Source of the DNA: CAYRVX01 sp964427875
GTDB lineage: Bacteria > Planctomycetota > Phycisphaerae > SM23-33
Assembly (NCBI GenBank): GCA_964427875.1
Contig: CAYRVX010000009.1
Span: 1-64,000 of the forward strand
DNA: 64,000 nt
Direction: 5' to 3'
The translations under genes were made by a program, and so were the position numbers. The notes under the pieces are model-generated. The model saw nothing but the letters and a program-made list of their open reading frames with translations, ran no database searches and was not told the DNA's origin. Below are positions 34,490 to 43,041 of this stretch, piece after piece (position 1 is the stretch's first letter; each line of letters starts with the position of its first letter).

Positions 34490-34700
34490 AGAAACGCGGC
34501 GAGCAACCTGCCTGCCGGCAGGCAGGGCTCGCCCGCTAAACGCTCCGCGAGACCGACCTCAGCGGCGCCTGACGACGTCTCCCCCGTTTAGCGGCGGGGC
34601 TTGCCCCGCGCGCCTTCGCGTCTTCGAGTCTTCGAGTCGCCCCGCGCGCCTTCTTGTAATCCCGTCCCGGCGCCGTTACGATGCGAACCATGATCCTCTC
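34490..34700 (+). repeat. Right ~205-bp direct repeat (copy B) with REP-like pair and promoter
   Basis: Copy of 33664-33868, including the REP-like units, the nested CCTGCCTGCCGGCAGGCAGG palindrome and the promoter TTGTAA (34654-34659), 17 nt, TACGAT (34677-34682). Copy B differs by a few substitutions and small indels near both ends. It runs through ATGATCCTC, the first codons of the transposase, and there joins the HEAT-repeat gene. Confidence 0.85.
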
Positions 34701-36099
34701 AATGGAAAGGCAGTGTCTCTCTGTCTTCTGTATCTCGCTCGCATGGGTCTCCACCGCCGCCGCCGCGGCGCCCGAGACCCGACCGGCCCCGCCGCAGTGG
34801 GGCACGAGCAAGGCCGGAGTGCAGATATCCCTGTCCGTGCCGGGGCCGATCCGCACCGGCGGGAAGTTCGAGGCCCACGTGGCCGTGCGGAACGTCGGAT
34901 CGGCCGCGGTGGCCCTGCCGGCCGCCAAGGACGTCTTCGGCTGGCTGCTGCTCCTCTACAGCCGCGACAACGCGTACGTTACCGGGAAGGTCTTTCCCGC
35001 GGCGGAGCTGGCTCCGGGCAAGTGGCCGGGCGAACTGCCCGGCGGCGGGACGATCCGCCTCAAACCGACGGACCTCTCGGCCCTGAACGCATATTCCTAC
35101 GACAAGCGTCGGGCGGTTTACACCGCCTACCTGAAGCCCGAGAGCGGCGCGGCCCTTCCGGCGGCGGACGGCAAGCTCGCCGACAAGCTCTCGCCCGGCA
35201 GCGCCAGGGCGCGGTTCATGCTGTACGTCCCCCGCCCCAACGAAAGCCCCCTGCTGCTCAGCTCCAACGTGATCGAGCTGGAGATCGCCCCGCCGGACTT
35301 CTCCAAACTTTCGCCCGACGCGCAGAGGGAATTCGCCGCCCGCCTCCTCAAGAAGTTCGACAAGGACGCGTGGGCCGCCATGAATGCGCACGGCCAGGCC
35401 GTGGGGATAGGAGCGCCGATCGTGCCCTACCTGATCGAGGGCGTTCGGCAGCGCAGGCGGCCGGGCTACTCCCGGCTTTGGCTGGCAACGGCCCTGGCCG
35501 ACATCCGCTGCGAGGCCTCGGCCGCCGAGCTGATCCGCCTGCTCGACGATCCGTCCGGCGGCGTGCGAAGCGTGGTGGGCTACCACGGGCCGAAGCAGCA
35601 CAGCGCCAAGCTCGACGCGGCCATCATCGACAAGATCTCCAGGGAGAAGAGCACCTCCACCGTCTCCTACACGCTGCTGGGCTTCATGGTATTTCGGAAG
35701 CGCGTCCCGGAGGAGCTGCTGGCCGTCAGCTTCGAGAGCGCCGACCCCCGCGCCCGCGCGACCTTCGCCGCGGCCCTCAAAGGCCGGGCGAGCGACTTCA
35801 ACGTCTCGCGCCTGACCGCGCTGCTGGCCGACGAGAACGAGCGGGTGCGATCCGCCGCCGCCAAGGCCTTGGGCGCGATGAACCGGCCGAGCGCGCCGCT
35901 CATCGCCGCCCTCGTCCGCTCGCTCCAGGCGCCGGGCGAGCACGCCCGCAAGAGCATCGCCGACGCGCTCGGCCAACTCACCGACCGGAAGGCCCCCTAC
36001 GACCCCAAGGCCGACGAGGAAACCAGGCGGAAGGTCATCCAGGGCTGGAAGGACTGGTGGGCCGAGAAGGTCACCAAGGCAGCCAACGAGCGAAACTGA
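34690..36099 (+). CDS. Secreted HEAT-repeat protein
   Basis: About 469 residues. A signal peptide (CLSVFCISLAWVSTAAAAA) is followed by a beta-sandwich-like domain (about 40-190) and then HEAT-type helical repeats (about 200-440; ADENERVRSAAAKALGAM and RKSIADALGQL are clear units). It is probably a protein-interaction scaffold outside the cytoplasm; no catalytic motif is seen. Three in-frame ATGs compete: 34681 lies in the -10 box, 34690 fits a leaderless transcript, and 34702 (MERQ) is where homology to the RAYT 5' end stops. The promoter and first codons appear to come from the mobile repeat. Confidence 0.75.
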   Translation: MILSMERQCLSVFCISLAWVSTAAAAAPETRPAPPQWGTSKAGVQISLSVPGPIRTGGKFEAHVAVRNVGSAAVALPAAKDVFGWLLLLYSRDNAYVTGKVFPAAELAPGKWPGELPGGGTIRLKPTDLSALNAYSYDKRRAVYTAYLKPESGAALPAADGKLADKLSPGSARARFMLYVPRPNESPLLLSSNVIELEIAPPDFSKLSPDAQREFAARLLKKFDKDAWAAMNAHGQAVGIGAPIVPYLIEGVRQRRRPGYSRLWLATALADIRCEASAAELIRLLDDPSGGVRSVVGYHGPKQHSAKLDAAIIDKISREKSTSTVSYTLLGFMVFRKRVPEELLAVSFESADPRARATFAAALKGRASDFNVSRLTALLADENERVRSAAAKALGAMNRPSAPLIAALVRSLQAPGEHARKSIADALGQLTDRKAPYDPKADEETRRKVIQGWKDWWAEKVTKAANERN

Positions 36100-36142
36100 C
36101 CGCCGGGGAGCTCACCGCATACCAGGAGAGGCACGCAAGATC

Positions 36143-37753
36143 ATGCCCCAAGCACCTCCGGACGAGGCCACCCGCCGCCGGCCCAACATCATTCTCATCA
36201 TGGTCGATGACATGGGGTTTTCGGACATCGGCTGCTACGGCTCGGAGATTCGCACGCCGAACGTCGATCGCCTCGCGCGAGGCGGCGTCGTGTTCTCGCA
36301 GATGTACAACACGGCGCGGTGCTGCCCGACGCGGGCGTCGATCCTCACCGGGCTGTACCCCCACCAGGCGGGCGTCGGCGGGATGACGAAGGACCTGGGA
36401 ACGCCGGCCTACCAGGGCTACCTCAACGACTCCTGCATCACCATCGCCGAGGCGCTCAAGGCCGGCGGCTATCAGACGTACATGTCGGGCAAGTGGCACT
36501 GCGGCGGGCCGTACAACGTCTGTCGGCCGGAAACGTGGGCGCCCGGAGACGCCACGCACCCCACCCCCGTCACACGAGGCTTCGACGAGTACTACGGCAT
36601 GCTCTCCGGGGCCGGCAGCTACTTCGCCCCGCCCACGGTCATCCACAACGACACGTGGGTCAAGCCCGAGGGCGAGGGCTTCTACTTCACCGACGCCATC
36701 AGCGACAACGCCGCGGCGATGATCGGCCGGGCGCACGGGCGCGGGGAGCCCTTCTTCCTTTACGTGGCCTACACCGCACCCCACTGGCCGCTTCACGCGC
36801 TGCCCGAGGACATCGAGAGGTACCGCGGCAAGTACGCCGGCGGCTGGGACGCCGTCCGAACGGCGCGCCACGAGCGGCTCAAGGGCTCGGGCCTGCTCGA
36901 TCCGAAGTGGCCGATCTCCCGGCGCGACGAGAAGGCCCCGCCGTGGGAGGACGTGGCCGACAAGGACATCGAGGACGCCCGCATGGCCGTCTACGCCGCC
37001 CAGCTCGACCGCATGGACGCCGGCGTCGGGCGAATCCTCGATGAGCTCGACGAGCTCGGCATCGCCGACGACACGATGGTCATGTTCCTCTCCGACAACG
37101 GCGGGTGCCACGAGTTCCTCGATCCGGCCAGCCGGTGGATGGACCGGCTGAACACCGGCCGGCCCGACGGGCAGCCGATGCGGATGGGCAACATTCCCGG
37201 CCTGCCGCCCGGCCCGGCCGACACGTACCAGAGCTACACCGTCCCCTGGGCCAACGCCTCGAACACGCCGTTCCGCCTGTTCAAGCACTGGGTGCACGAG
37301 GGCGGCATCGCCACGCCGCTGATCGTGCGCTTCCCCGGTGTGGGCCAGCCCGGCGGGATCTCCCACGCCGTCAGCCACGTCATCGACGTCCTGCCCACCT
37401 GCCTCGACGCCGCCGGCGTGGAGTACCCCGAGCAGTACGCCGGCCGGGCGGTCACGCCCGTCGAGGGCCGCAGCATGATGCCCTTCATCCGTGGCGAAGA
37501 GGACCGCGGCGGGCGAATCCTCTTCTGGGAGCACGAGGGCAATCTCGCCGTCCGCGACGGGCGGTGGAAGCTCGTCGCCAAGTGGGACCGCGTCACCGGC
37601 CCGTGGGAGCTCTACGACATGGTCGCCGACCGCACCGAGCTGAACGACCTCGCCGCCGCAAAAGGTGACAAGGTCAAGCAGCTCGCCGCCCTCCACGCCG
37701 AATGGGCCGATAGCATCGCCGCCGTCCCCTGGGAGCAGCTCATCGCGAGGTGA
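36143..37753 (+). CDS. Arylsulfatase-family sulfatase (Cys type)
   Basis: A 536-residue alkaline-phosphatase-fold sulfatase. The metal-binding strand is IILIMVDDMG (Asp22, Asp23) and the signature is CCPTRASILTG, with Cys60 as the residue to be turned into formylglycine. Further hallmarks are SGKWHCGG, APHWPLHALPEDI and FLSDNGGCHEF. It would hydrolyse sulfate esters, probably of polysaccharides. No signal peptide is visible ahead of RRRPNIILI, unusual among planctomycete sulfatases, so it may be cytoplasmic or mis-started. It heads a plus-strand gene row reaching 40.9 kb. AGGAGAGG lies about 7 nt before the ATG. Confidence 0.92.
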   Translation: MPQAPPDEATRRRPNIILIMVDDMGFSDIGCYGSEIRTPNVDRLARGGVVFSQMYNTARCCPTRASILTGLYPHQAGVGGMTKDLGTPAYQGYLNDSCITIAEALKAGGYQTYMSGKWHCGGPYNVCRPETWAPGDATHPTPVTRGFDEYYGMLSGAGSYFAPPTVIHNDTWVKPEGEGFYFTDAISDNAAAMIGRAHGRGEPFFLYVAYTAPHWPLHALPEDIERYRGKYAGGWDAVRTARHERLKGSGLLDPKWPISRRDEKAPPWEDVADKDIEDARMAVYAAQLDRMDAGVGRILDELDELGIADDTMVMFLSDNGGCHEFLDPASRWMDRLNTGRPDGQPMRMGNIPGLPPGPADTYQSYTVPWANASNTPFRLFKHWVHEGGIATPLIVRFPGVGQPGGISHAVSHVIDVLPTCLDAAGVEYPEQYAGRAVTPVEGRSMMPFIRGEEDRGGRILFWEHEGNLAVRDGRWKLVAKWDRVTGPWELYDMVADRTELNDLAAAKGDKVKQLAALHAEWADSIAAVPWEQLIAR

Positions 37754-37779
37754 GATCGCACGGCGACGTGAGGAAGGCC

Positions 37780-38337
37780 ATGCCCTCCAGGACGCACAGG
37801 ACGGCCGTCGTGCTCATCCCGCCGGAGGATGTCTGGCAGCCCATCCAGGCGATTCGGCGGGAGCACGACCGGCAGGTGCGGCGGTGGATGCCGCACGTGA
37901 CGCTGCTGTATCCCTTTCGGCCGCACGAGGAGTTCGACGCGGCTGCGGGGGCTCTGGCGGAGGCCTGCCGCAGCGTCGAGCCGTTCGAGGTCTCGCTCGG
38001 GGAGCTCCGCTGGTTCTCTCACGGCCGGCGAGGCTTCACGATGTGGCTTTCGCCCGAACCCGCGGGAGAGCTCGTCGAGCTTCACGAGGCCCTGTGGCTA
38101 ACGGCGCCGGACTGCGACCACGTCCGCCGCCACGCGGTGGGCTTTGTGCCGCACCTGAGCGTCGGCCAGGTCCGCGACCGGCGGCGGCTCGACCGGCTGA
38201 TCGCGACACTTCAGGCGGATTGGCGGCCGATCCGCTTTCGCGCGACGGCCGTCAGCCTGATCCGCCGCGAGGATCCCCCCGACGACGTGTTCCGCGTGGA
38301 CCGCTTGCTTCCGCTTGGCGCGCCGCGCGAGGAGTGA
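37780..38337 (+). CDS. 2H phosphoesterase (2'-5' RNA ligase/LigT-like)
   Basis: A 185-residue protein with the two HxT/S motifs of the 2H fold: His39-Val-Thr41 (MPHVTLLYPF) and His125-Leu-Ser127 (VPHLSVGQV). Family members act on 2',3'-cyclic phosphates or 2'-5' linkages in RNA. The start at 37780 follows GAGGAAGG; a GTG at 37750 overlapping the sulfatase stop is possible. It sits between the sulfatase and an amidohydrolase in a row of closely spaced genes, but a metabolic link is not evident. Confidence 0.82.
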   Translation: MPSRTHRTAVVLIPPEDVWQPIQAIRREHDRQVRRWMPHVTLLYPFRPHEEFDAAAGALAEACRSVEPFEVSLGELRWFSHGRRGFTMWLSPEPAGELVELHEALWLTAPDCDHVRRHAVGFVPHLSVGQVRDRRRLDRLIATLQADWRPIRFRATAVSLIRREDPPDDVFRVDRLLPLGAPREE

Positions 38338-38371
38338 TACGCTGCGCGCGGTGCCAAGGAGCCCCGTCGCC

Positions 38372-39163
38372 ATGATTATCGACGCGGACTGTCACATCTC
38401 GCCCACGCCCGAGGGGCGTATCAGCATCGGCTGCGACGAGCTGCTGCGGCGCATGGACCGCGCCGGCGTGGACAAGGCCGTCGCCTGGCTCCAGCCGCCG
38501 TACCTGCGCGACGTAGCGCCGGGCAACGCCTACGTGCATGAGGCGATGAGGGCCCACCCGGACCGCATTCTGGGCTTCGGCTGGGCCGACCCGAACCTCG
38601 GCGTCGAAGCCGCCCGGGACGAGGCCCGCAGATGCGTCGAGGAGTACGGCCTGTACGGCGTGAAGCTCAACGGCGCGCAGAACAGCTTCTACATCGACTC
38701 GCAGGAGCTTTCGATGCCCGTGATCGAGGCGATCGCCGCAACGGGGAAGCTGCTGGCGTTCCACATCGGCGCCGACGCATGCGAGCACACGCACCCGTTC
38801 CGGCTGGGCAGGATCGCCCGGCGGTTCGGCGAGGTTCAGATCCTGGCCGTCCACATGGGCGGCGTGGCCGTGCCCGACCTGTGCGACGCGATGATCGAGA
38901 CCGCCGCCGAGTGCCCGAACATCCACCTCATCGGCAGCAACGTTCGCGCCCCGGCGATCCTGAAGGCCGTCAAGACCCTCGGGGCCGGGCGCGTGAGCTT
39001 CGGCAGCGACACGCCGTTCGCCTTCATGAACGTCGAGCGAGTCAAGTACGAGGCCCTGCTCGACGGCGAGGTGACCGACGAGGACAAGCGCCTCATCATG
39101 GGCGGCAACATTGCGCGGCTGTTCGGTCTTGCCGGGGCCCTTGACAGCGGGGAAACACAATGA
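38372..39163 (+). CDS. Amidohydrolase-2 family metal-dependent hydrolase (first copy)
   Basis: A 263-residue TIM-barrel enzyme of PF04909. Metal-site motifs are DADCHISP at the N-terminus, GVKLNG, FHIGAD, AVHMGG and the C-terminal FGSDTPF Asp, followed by GGNIARLFGL, a usual family ending. The HxH of the first strand is reduced to C-H (DADCH), a family variant. Members are hydrolases or decarboxylases; the substrate is unknown. Its stop overlaps the start of the UROD-like gene (ATGA), so the two are translationally coupled. A paralogue lies at 42283. Confidence 0.85.
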   Translation: MIIDADCHISPTPEGRISIGCDELLRRMDRAGVDKAVAWLQPPYLRDVAPGNAYVHEAMRAHPDRILGFGWADPNLGVEAARDEARRCVEEYGLYGVKLNGAQNSFYIDSQELSMPVIEAIAATGKLLAFHIGADACEHTHPFRLGRIARRFGEVQILAVHMGGVAVPDLCDAMIETAAECPNIHLIGSNVRAPAILKAVKTLGAGRVSFGSDTPFAFMNVERVKYEALLDGEVTDEDKRLIMGGNIARLFGLAGALDSGETQ

Positions 39164-40257
39164 CGCGCTACGAAGGACTGCAAAGCCGGCAGGAGCCCGA
39201 TTGGCAGGGACTGATCGACAACATCCTCCGCAAGGGCACGCCGGGCCGCGCTTATCACATCGAGCTGTTCCACGACGTGGAGGTCCGCGACGCGATCGCC
39301 GAGCGGTTCGGGCTCCCCGAAGGCGTCGCGAAGGGCCACCCGGACTACGAGCGATGGAAGCTGATCGCCGTGAACCGCCTCTGCGGGTTCGACTACGTTC
39401 GCATCGGCGTGGTGGGGATGGACTTCCACCTGCACCAGGACGCCGCGCCGGACACCGCCGGCCTGCCCCGCGCCGGCGGGCGGAGCTACCAGGACGAGCA
39501 CACCGGCCCGATCATGACCTGGGAGGACTTCGAGAGCTTTCCCTGGCCGGATGCCCGCGCCCCGCACGCCATCAGCGAACTGGAGTGGTTCCAGGAGAAC
39601 CTCCCCGACGACATGTGCATCATCGGCTCGGGGGGCTTCGCGCACTTCGCCGAGTTCCTGACCTGGCTGATGGGGTACGAGACGCTCTGTTACGGGCTCT
39701 ACGACAACCGCGAGCTGGTGGCCGCCATCACCCGAAAGCTCACCGAGCACTTCGAGGCCATCGTGGAGCAGATGCTCCAGTTCGACCGCGTGAAGGTCAT
39801 CTGGGGCAGCGACGACATGGGCTTCAAGACCGCCCTGCTGATCTCGCGGGACGACACGAGGGAGTTCATCCTGCCCGGCCACAAGCTGATGGCGGAGATG
39901 TCGCACGAGGCCGGGCGACCGTACCTGCTGCATTCCTGCGGCAATCTCAACGAGATCATGGACGACCTCATCGACGACGTGAAGATCGACGCCAAGCACA
40001 GCTTCGAGGACACGATCGAGGACGTGCGCGACCTGAAGGGCACGTACGGCCGGCGGATCGCGCTTCTGGGCGGGATCGACGTGGACTTCCTCTGCCGCGC
40101 CGACGAGCAGGCCGTCCGCCGGCGGGTCCGGGAGACGCTCGACGTCTGCATGCCCGGCGGGGGCTACTGCCTCGGCACCGGCAACAGCGTGGCCAACTAC
40201 ATCCCGCTGGAGAACTACCTGGCGATGGTTGATGAAGGTATGCTGTACGGGGCGTAG
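39160..40257 (+). CDS. Uroporphyrinogen decarboxylase-family (UROD/methyltransferase-like) protein
   Basis: A 365-residue protein with the UROD barrel pattern: GSGGFAHFAEFLTWLMGYE, IWGSDDMGFKTALLIS, RPYLLHSCGNLNEIMDDLI and ALLGGIDVDFL. The HSCGN Cys-region and the missing N-terminal porphyrin-binding Arg cluster point to the methyltransferase-like or catabolic UROD families common in planctomycetes rather than to haem synthesis. Function is unproved. Translation is coupled to the amidohydrolase before it by a 4-bp overlap. Confidence 0.82.
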   Translation: MTRYEGLQSRQEPDWQGLIDNILRKGTPGRAYHIELFHDVEVRDAIAERFGLPEGVAKGHPDYERWKLIAVNRLCGFDYVRIGVVGMDFHLHQDAAPDTAGLPRAGGRSYQDEHTGPIMTWEDFESFPWPDARAPHAISELEWFQENLPDDMCIIGSGGFAHFAEFLTWLMGYETLCYGLYDNRELVAAITRKLTEHFEAIVEQMLQFDRVKVIWGSDDMGFKTALLISRDDTREFILPGHKLMAEMSHEAGRPYLLHSCGNLNEIMDDLIDDVKIDAKHSFEDTIEDVRDLKGTYGRRIALLGGIDVDFLCRADEQAVRRRVRETLDVCMPGGGYCLGTGNSVANYIPLENYLAMVDEGMLYGA

Positions 40258-40265
40258 GCACGACC

Positions 40266-40919
40266 ATGGAACAGAGCGCCGCACATACCAGGACGCACTG
40301 GGCCCTGCTCATCAGCGGTGCGGGTGTGCTTGTCTGGTCGGGCATCTCGCCGGCGGACCGGTTCACGTGGCTGCTGGAAGTGGCCCCCGCCGTCGCCGGC
40401 GCGGCGATCCTGCTGGGCACACGCCGCAAGTTCCGCTTTTCGACGCTGGCCTACGTGCTGGTCTGGATCCACGCGATCATCCTGATGGTGGGCGGGCATT
40501 GGACATACGCGCAGATGCCCCTGTTCAACTGGCTTCGTGACGCGTTCGACCTGGCGCGGAACTACTACGACCGGGTGGGTCACCTGGCCCAGGGGTTCAT
40601 CCCGGCGATCCTGGCGCGGGAGATCCTGCTGCGAACGTCTCCGCTGCGGCGCGGCAAGTGGCTGTTCGCAATCGTCTTGAGTTTCTGCCTGGCCATGAGC
40701 GCGGCGTACGAGCTGCTGGAATGGTGGGCTGCGGTCGCCGTCGGCGAGTCGGCCGATCAGTTCCTCGCCCTCCAGGGCGACGAGTGGGACAGCCAATGGG
40801 ACATGCTCCTGGCGCTGCTGGGCGCCGTGGCCGCCCAGCTCCTGCTGGGCCGGGCGCACGACCGGTCGATAGCGAAGGTCGCCGCCGGTCCCCCCGATGA
40901 CGACTCGAAGGCGGTGTGA
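40266..40919 (+). CDS. DUF2238/YjdF-like integral membrane protein
   Basis: A 217-residue protein with about five or six membrane helices. The central YDRVGHLAQGFIPAILAREI and the later SAAYELLEWWAAVAVG with WDSQWDMLLALLGA are characteristic of the YjdF/DUF2238 family, whose function is unknown. It begins 8 nt after the UROD-like gene and closes the row of plus-strand genes that starts with the sulfatase. Confidence 0.88.
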   Translation: MEQSAAHTRTHWALLISGAGVLVWSGISPADRFTWLLEVAPAVAGAAILLGTRRKFRFSTLAYVLVWIHAIILMVGGHWTYAQMPLFNWLRDAFDLARNYYDRVGHLAQGFIPAILAREILLRTSPLRRGKWLFAIVLSFCLAMSAAYELLEWWAAVAVGESADQFLALQGDEWDSQWDMLLALLGAVAAQLLLGRAHDRSIAKVAAGPPDDDSKAV

Positions 40920-40949
40920 CCTGCCCCCGGCGGCGGCACGCGGAGTTCG

Positions 40950-42293
40950 ATGATGCCTCGAAAGTGTGCCATCACAATTCGGTCACTCTTCTCCTGGCTC
41001 GTCTGCGTGCTTCTGTCGGCCGCAGCTTCCTGCGCCGACGATCCCTCGCCGCAGCAGGCCGCCGGAAGCTCCGTGGATGCCTCCACGCTGACGGGCAAGG
41101 TCATGTGTGGCTATCAGGGCTGGTTCGCCGCCGACGGAGACGGCTCGGGACGCGGGTGGGTCCACTACTCGCTCGGGGGCCGGTTCCGGCCGGGCCGGTG
41201 CTCGATCGACTTCTGGCCGGACGTCAGCGATCTCGACGACGACGAGAAGTACCCCACCGCCTTCCGCCACCGCGACGGCAGCGTGGCGCACGTGTTCAGC
41301 TCGATGAACCGCAAGACGGTCCTGCGGCACTTCCGGTGGATGAGGCGGTACGGCATCGACGGCGTCTTCGTGCAGCGCTTCGCCGGGGCGACCTTCCGCG
41401 CGACGTCGCGGAACCACTGCGATACCGTCCTGAGGCACTGCCGAGAGGGCGCCAACGCCAGCGGCCGGGCCTACGCCGTCATGTACGACCTCTCGGGCCT
41501 GCGAGCCGGACAGATGGACCGCGTCATCGGCGACTGGAAGAGGCTCGTCGACAAGATGGGAATCACCCGAAGCAGGTCCGACCGGGCGTACCTGCATCAC
41601 AAGTCCCGGCCGGTGGTGGCCGTCTGGGGCGTCGGCTTCAACGACGGGCGGAAGTACACCCTCGCCGAGTGCGCCCGCCTGGTGGACTTCCTGGCCCGAG
41701 ACGCCCGATACGGCCGCTGCACGGTGATGCTCGGCGTGCCGACGGGGTGGCGGACGTTCGACCGGGACAGCGTGAAGGACCCGGCCCTGCACGAGGTGAT
41801 CGCCAAGGCACACATCGTCAGCCCGTGGACGATCGGGCGGTACCACACGATCGCCCTGGCCGCCCGTCACGGCCGCGTGCGCCTCGAGCCCGACATCGCC
41901 TGGTGCAAGGCCCGCGGCAAGGAGTATCTGCCCGTCGTCTTCCCCGGGTTCAGTTGGCACAACATGCGCCCGAGATCCCCGCTGGATCAGATCCCGCGCC
42001 TTGGCGGGCGGTTCCTCTGGAAGCAGTTCGTCGAGGCGAAGCGGGCCGGGGCGACGATGATCTACCAGGCCATGTTCGACGAGATCGACGAGGGCACGGC
42101 CGTCTTCAAGTGCACGAACGACCCGCCGGTCGGCGCCAGCCGGTTCGTCACCTACGAGGGGCTGCCCACGGATCATTACCTCTGGCTGGTCGGCATGGGC
42201 GGGCGGCTGCTCCGCGGACAGATCGAAATGACGGAGAAGATGCCTGCTCGCCGAGCGGCGGGCGGAAAGGAGCTCGACCGCGATGATCGTTGA
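40950..42293 (+). CDS. Secreted GH71/GH99-like glycoside hydrolase-domain protein
   Basis: A 447-residue exported protein with GGAG upstream of tandem ATGs (40950/40953) and a signal peptide ending near the CADDPS cleavage region. GKVMCGYQGWFAADGDG is the usual opening of the GH71/99-like planctomycete and Bacteroidota proteins. The barrel continues with VFVQRFAGATF, IVSPWTIGRYHT and AMFDEIDEGTAVFK, the last with a carboxylate pair that may be catalytic. GH99 members cleave alpha-mannosidic linkages and GH71 members alpha-1,3-glucan; this branch is uncharacterised. Its 3' end overlaps the next amidohydrolase gene by 11 bp. Confidence 0.8.
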   Translation: MMPRKCAITIRSLFSWLVCVLLSAAASCADDPSPQQAAGSSVDASTLTGKVMCGYQGWFAADGDGSGRGWVHYSLGGRFRPGRCSIDFWPDVSDLDDDEKYPTAFRHRDGSVAHVFSSMNRKTVLRHFRWMRRYGIDGVFVQRFAGATFRATSRNHCDTVLRHCREGANASGRAYAVMYDLSGLRAGQMDRVIGDWKRLVDKMGITRSRSDRAYLHHKSRPVVAVWGVGFNDGRKYTLAECARLVDFLARDARYGRCTVMLGVPTGWRTFDRDSVKDPALHEVIAKAHIVSPWTIGRYHTIALAARHGRVRLEPDIAWCKARGKEYLPVVFPGFSWHNMRPRSPLDQIPRLGGRFLWKQFVEAKRAGATMIYQAMFDEIDEGTAVFKCTNDPPVGASRFVTYEGLPTDHYLWLVGMGGRLLRGQIEMTEKMPARRAAGGKELDRDDR

Positions 42294-43026
42294 CAGCCAC
42301 CAACATCCGCACGGTTCGGTTGACCGGGTCATGGAGGAGTTCGGCATGGACGTGTCCGTGCTCCTGCCGGTCGGCAGCGATGCTGTCCGAAGAGCGCGGC
42401 AGATGGCCGAGGACGCGCCGGGCAAGTACGTGCCCTTCTTCTGGATCGACGTCGACAACATCGAACCCAGCATCGCCGAGCTGCAAACCGCCGTCGAGGA
42501 GTGGGGCTGCAAGGGAGTGAAGTTCCAGTTGCTCCTGCAACACCTCTACGCCGGCGATCGCCGCCTCTATCCCGTGTACGAAAAGTGTTCCGAACTCGGG
42601 CTCGTGGTGACCTTTCATATCGGGGCGGTGGCGTTTCCGAAGGAGTTCGGGATACCGCACATCACCAAGTATGCCCACCCGATGCCGATCGACGAGGTGG
42701 CGTTCGACTTCCCCGAGATGCGGATCATCCTCGCGCACATGGGGGGCAACTGGCACTACGAGGCGCTGATCATCGCGGAGAAGCACGAGAACGTGTTCAT
42801 GGACACCGCCTACCTGCCGTTCTTCTGCAAGCGGATGCTGCCGGACGTCACGCCGGCGCAGATCATCGAACGCGCGGTGGAGATCATCGGGCCCGAGCGA
42901 ATCCTGTACGCATACGAAGGCCTCCCGCCGTCGGCGATCGGGGAACTGGGCATTCCCGAGGAGTCGAAGGAGCAGATCCTGGGGCTCAACGCCGCCAGGC
43001 TGTTCGGGCTGCGCCTGCCCGGCTGA
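42283..43026 (+). CDS. Amidohydrolase-2 family metal-dependent hydrolase (second copy)
   Basis: A 247-residue PF04909 enzyme. Here the first strand has the full metal motif DSHQHPHG, followed by GVKFQLL, FHIGAV and LAHMGGNWHYEA. AAAGGAG lies 9 nt before the ATG, inside the end of the GH71/99-like gene, so the two genes are coupled. It is a paralogue of the protein at 38372. The substrate is not evident. Confidence 0.86.
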   Translation: MIVDSHQHPHGSVDRVMEEFGMDVSVLLPVGSDAVRRARQMAEDAPGKYVPFFWIDVDNIEPSIAELQTAVEEWGCKGVKFQLLLQHLYAGDRRLYPVYEKCSELGLVVTFHIGAVAFPKEFGIPHITKYAHPMPIDEVAFDFPEMRIILAHMGGNWHYEALIIAEKHENVFMDTAYLPFFCKRMLPDVTPAQIIERAVEIIGPERILYAYEGLPPSAIGELGIPEESKEQILGLNAARLFGLRLPG

Positions 43027-43041
43027 TGCGAACCGGCGTCT

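Noticed and set aside
39160..40257. UROD-like gene as hemE of haem biosynthesis
   Set aside because: The N-terminal porphyrin-binding signature is missing, and a Cys-containing HSCGN motif and gene context fit the catabolic or methyltransferase-like families instead.
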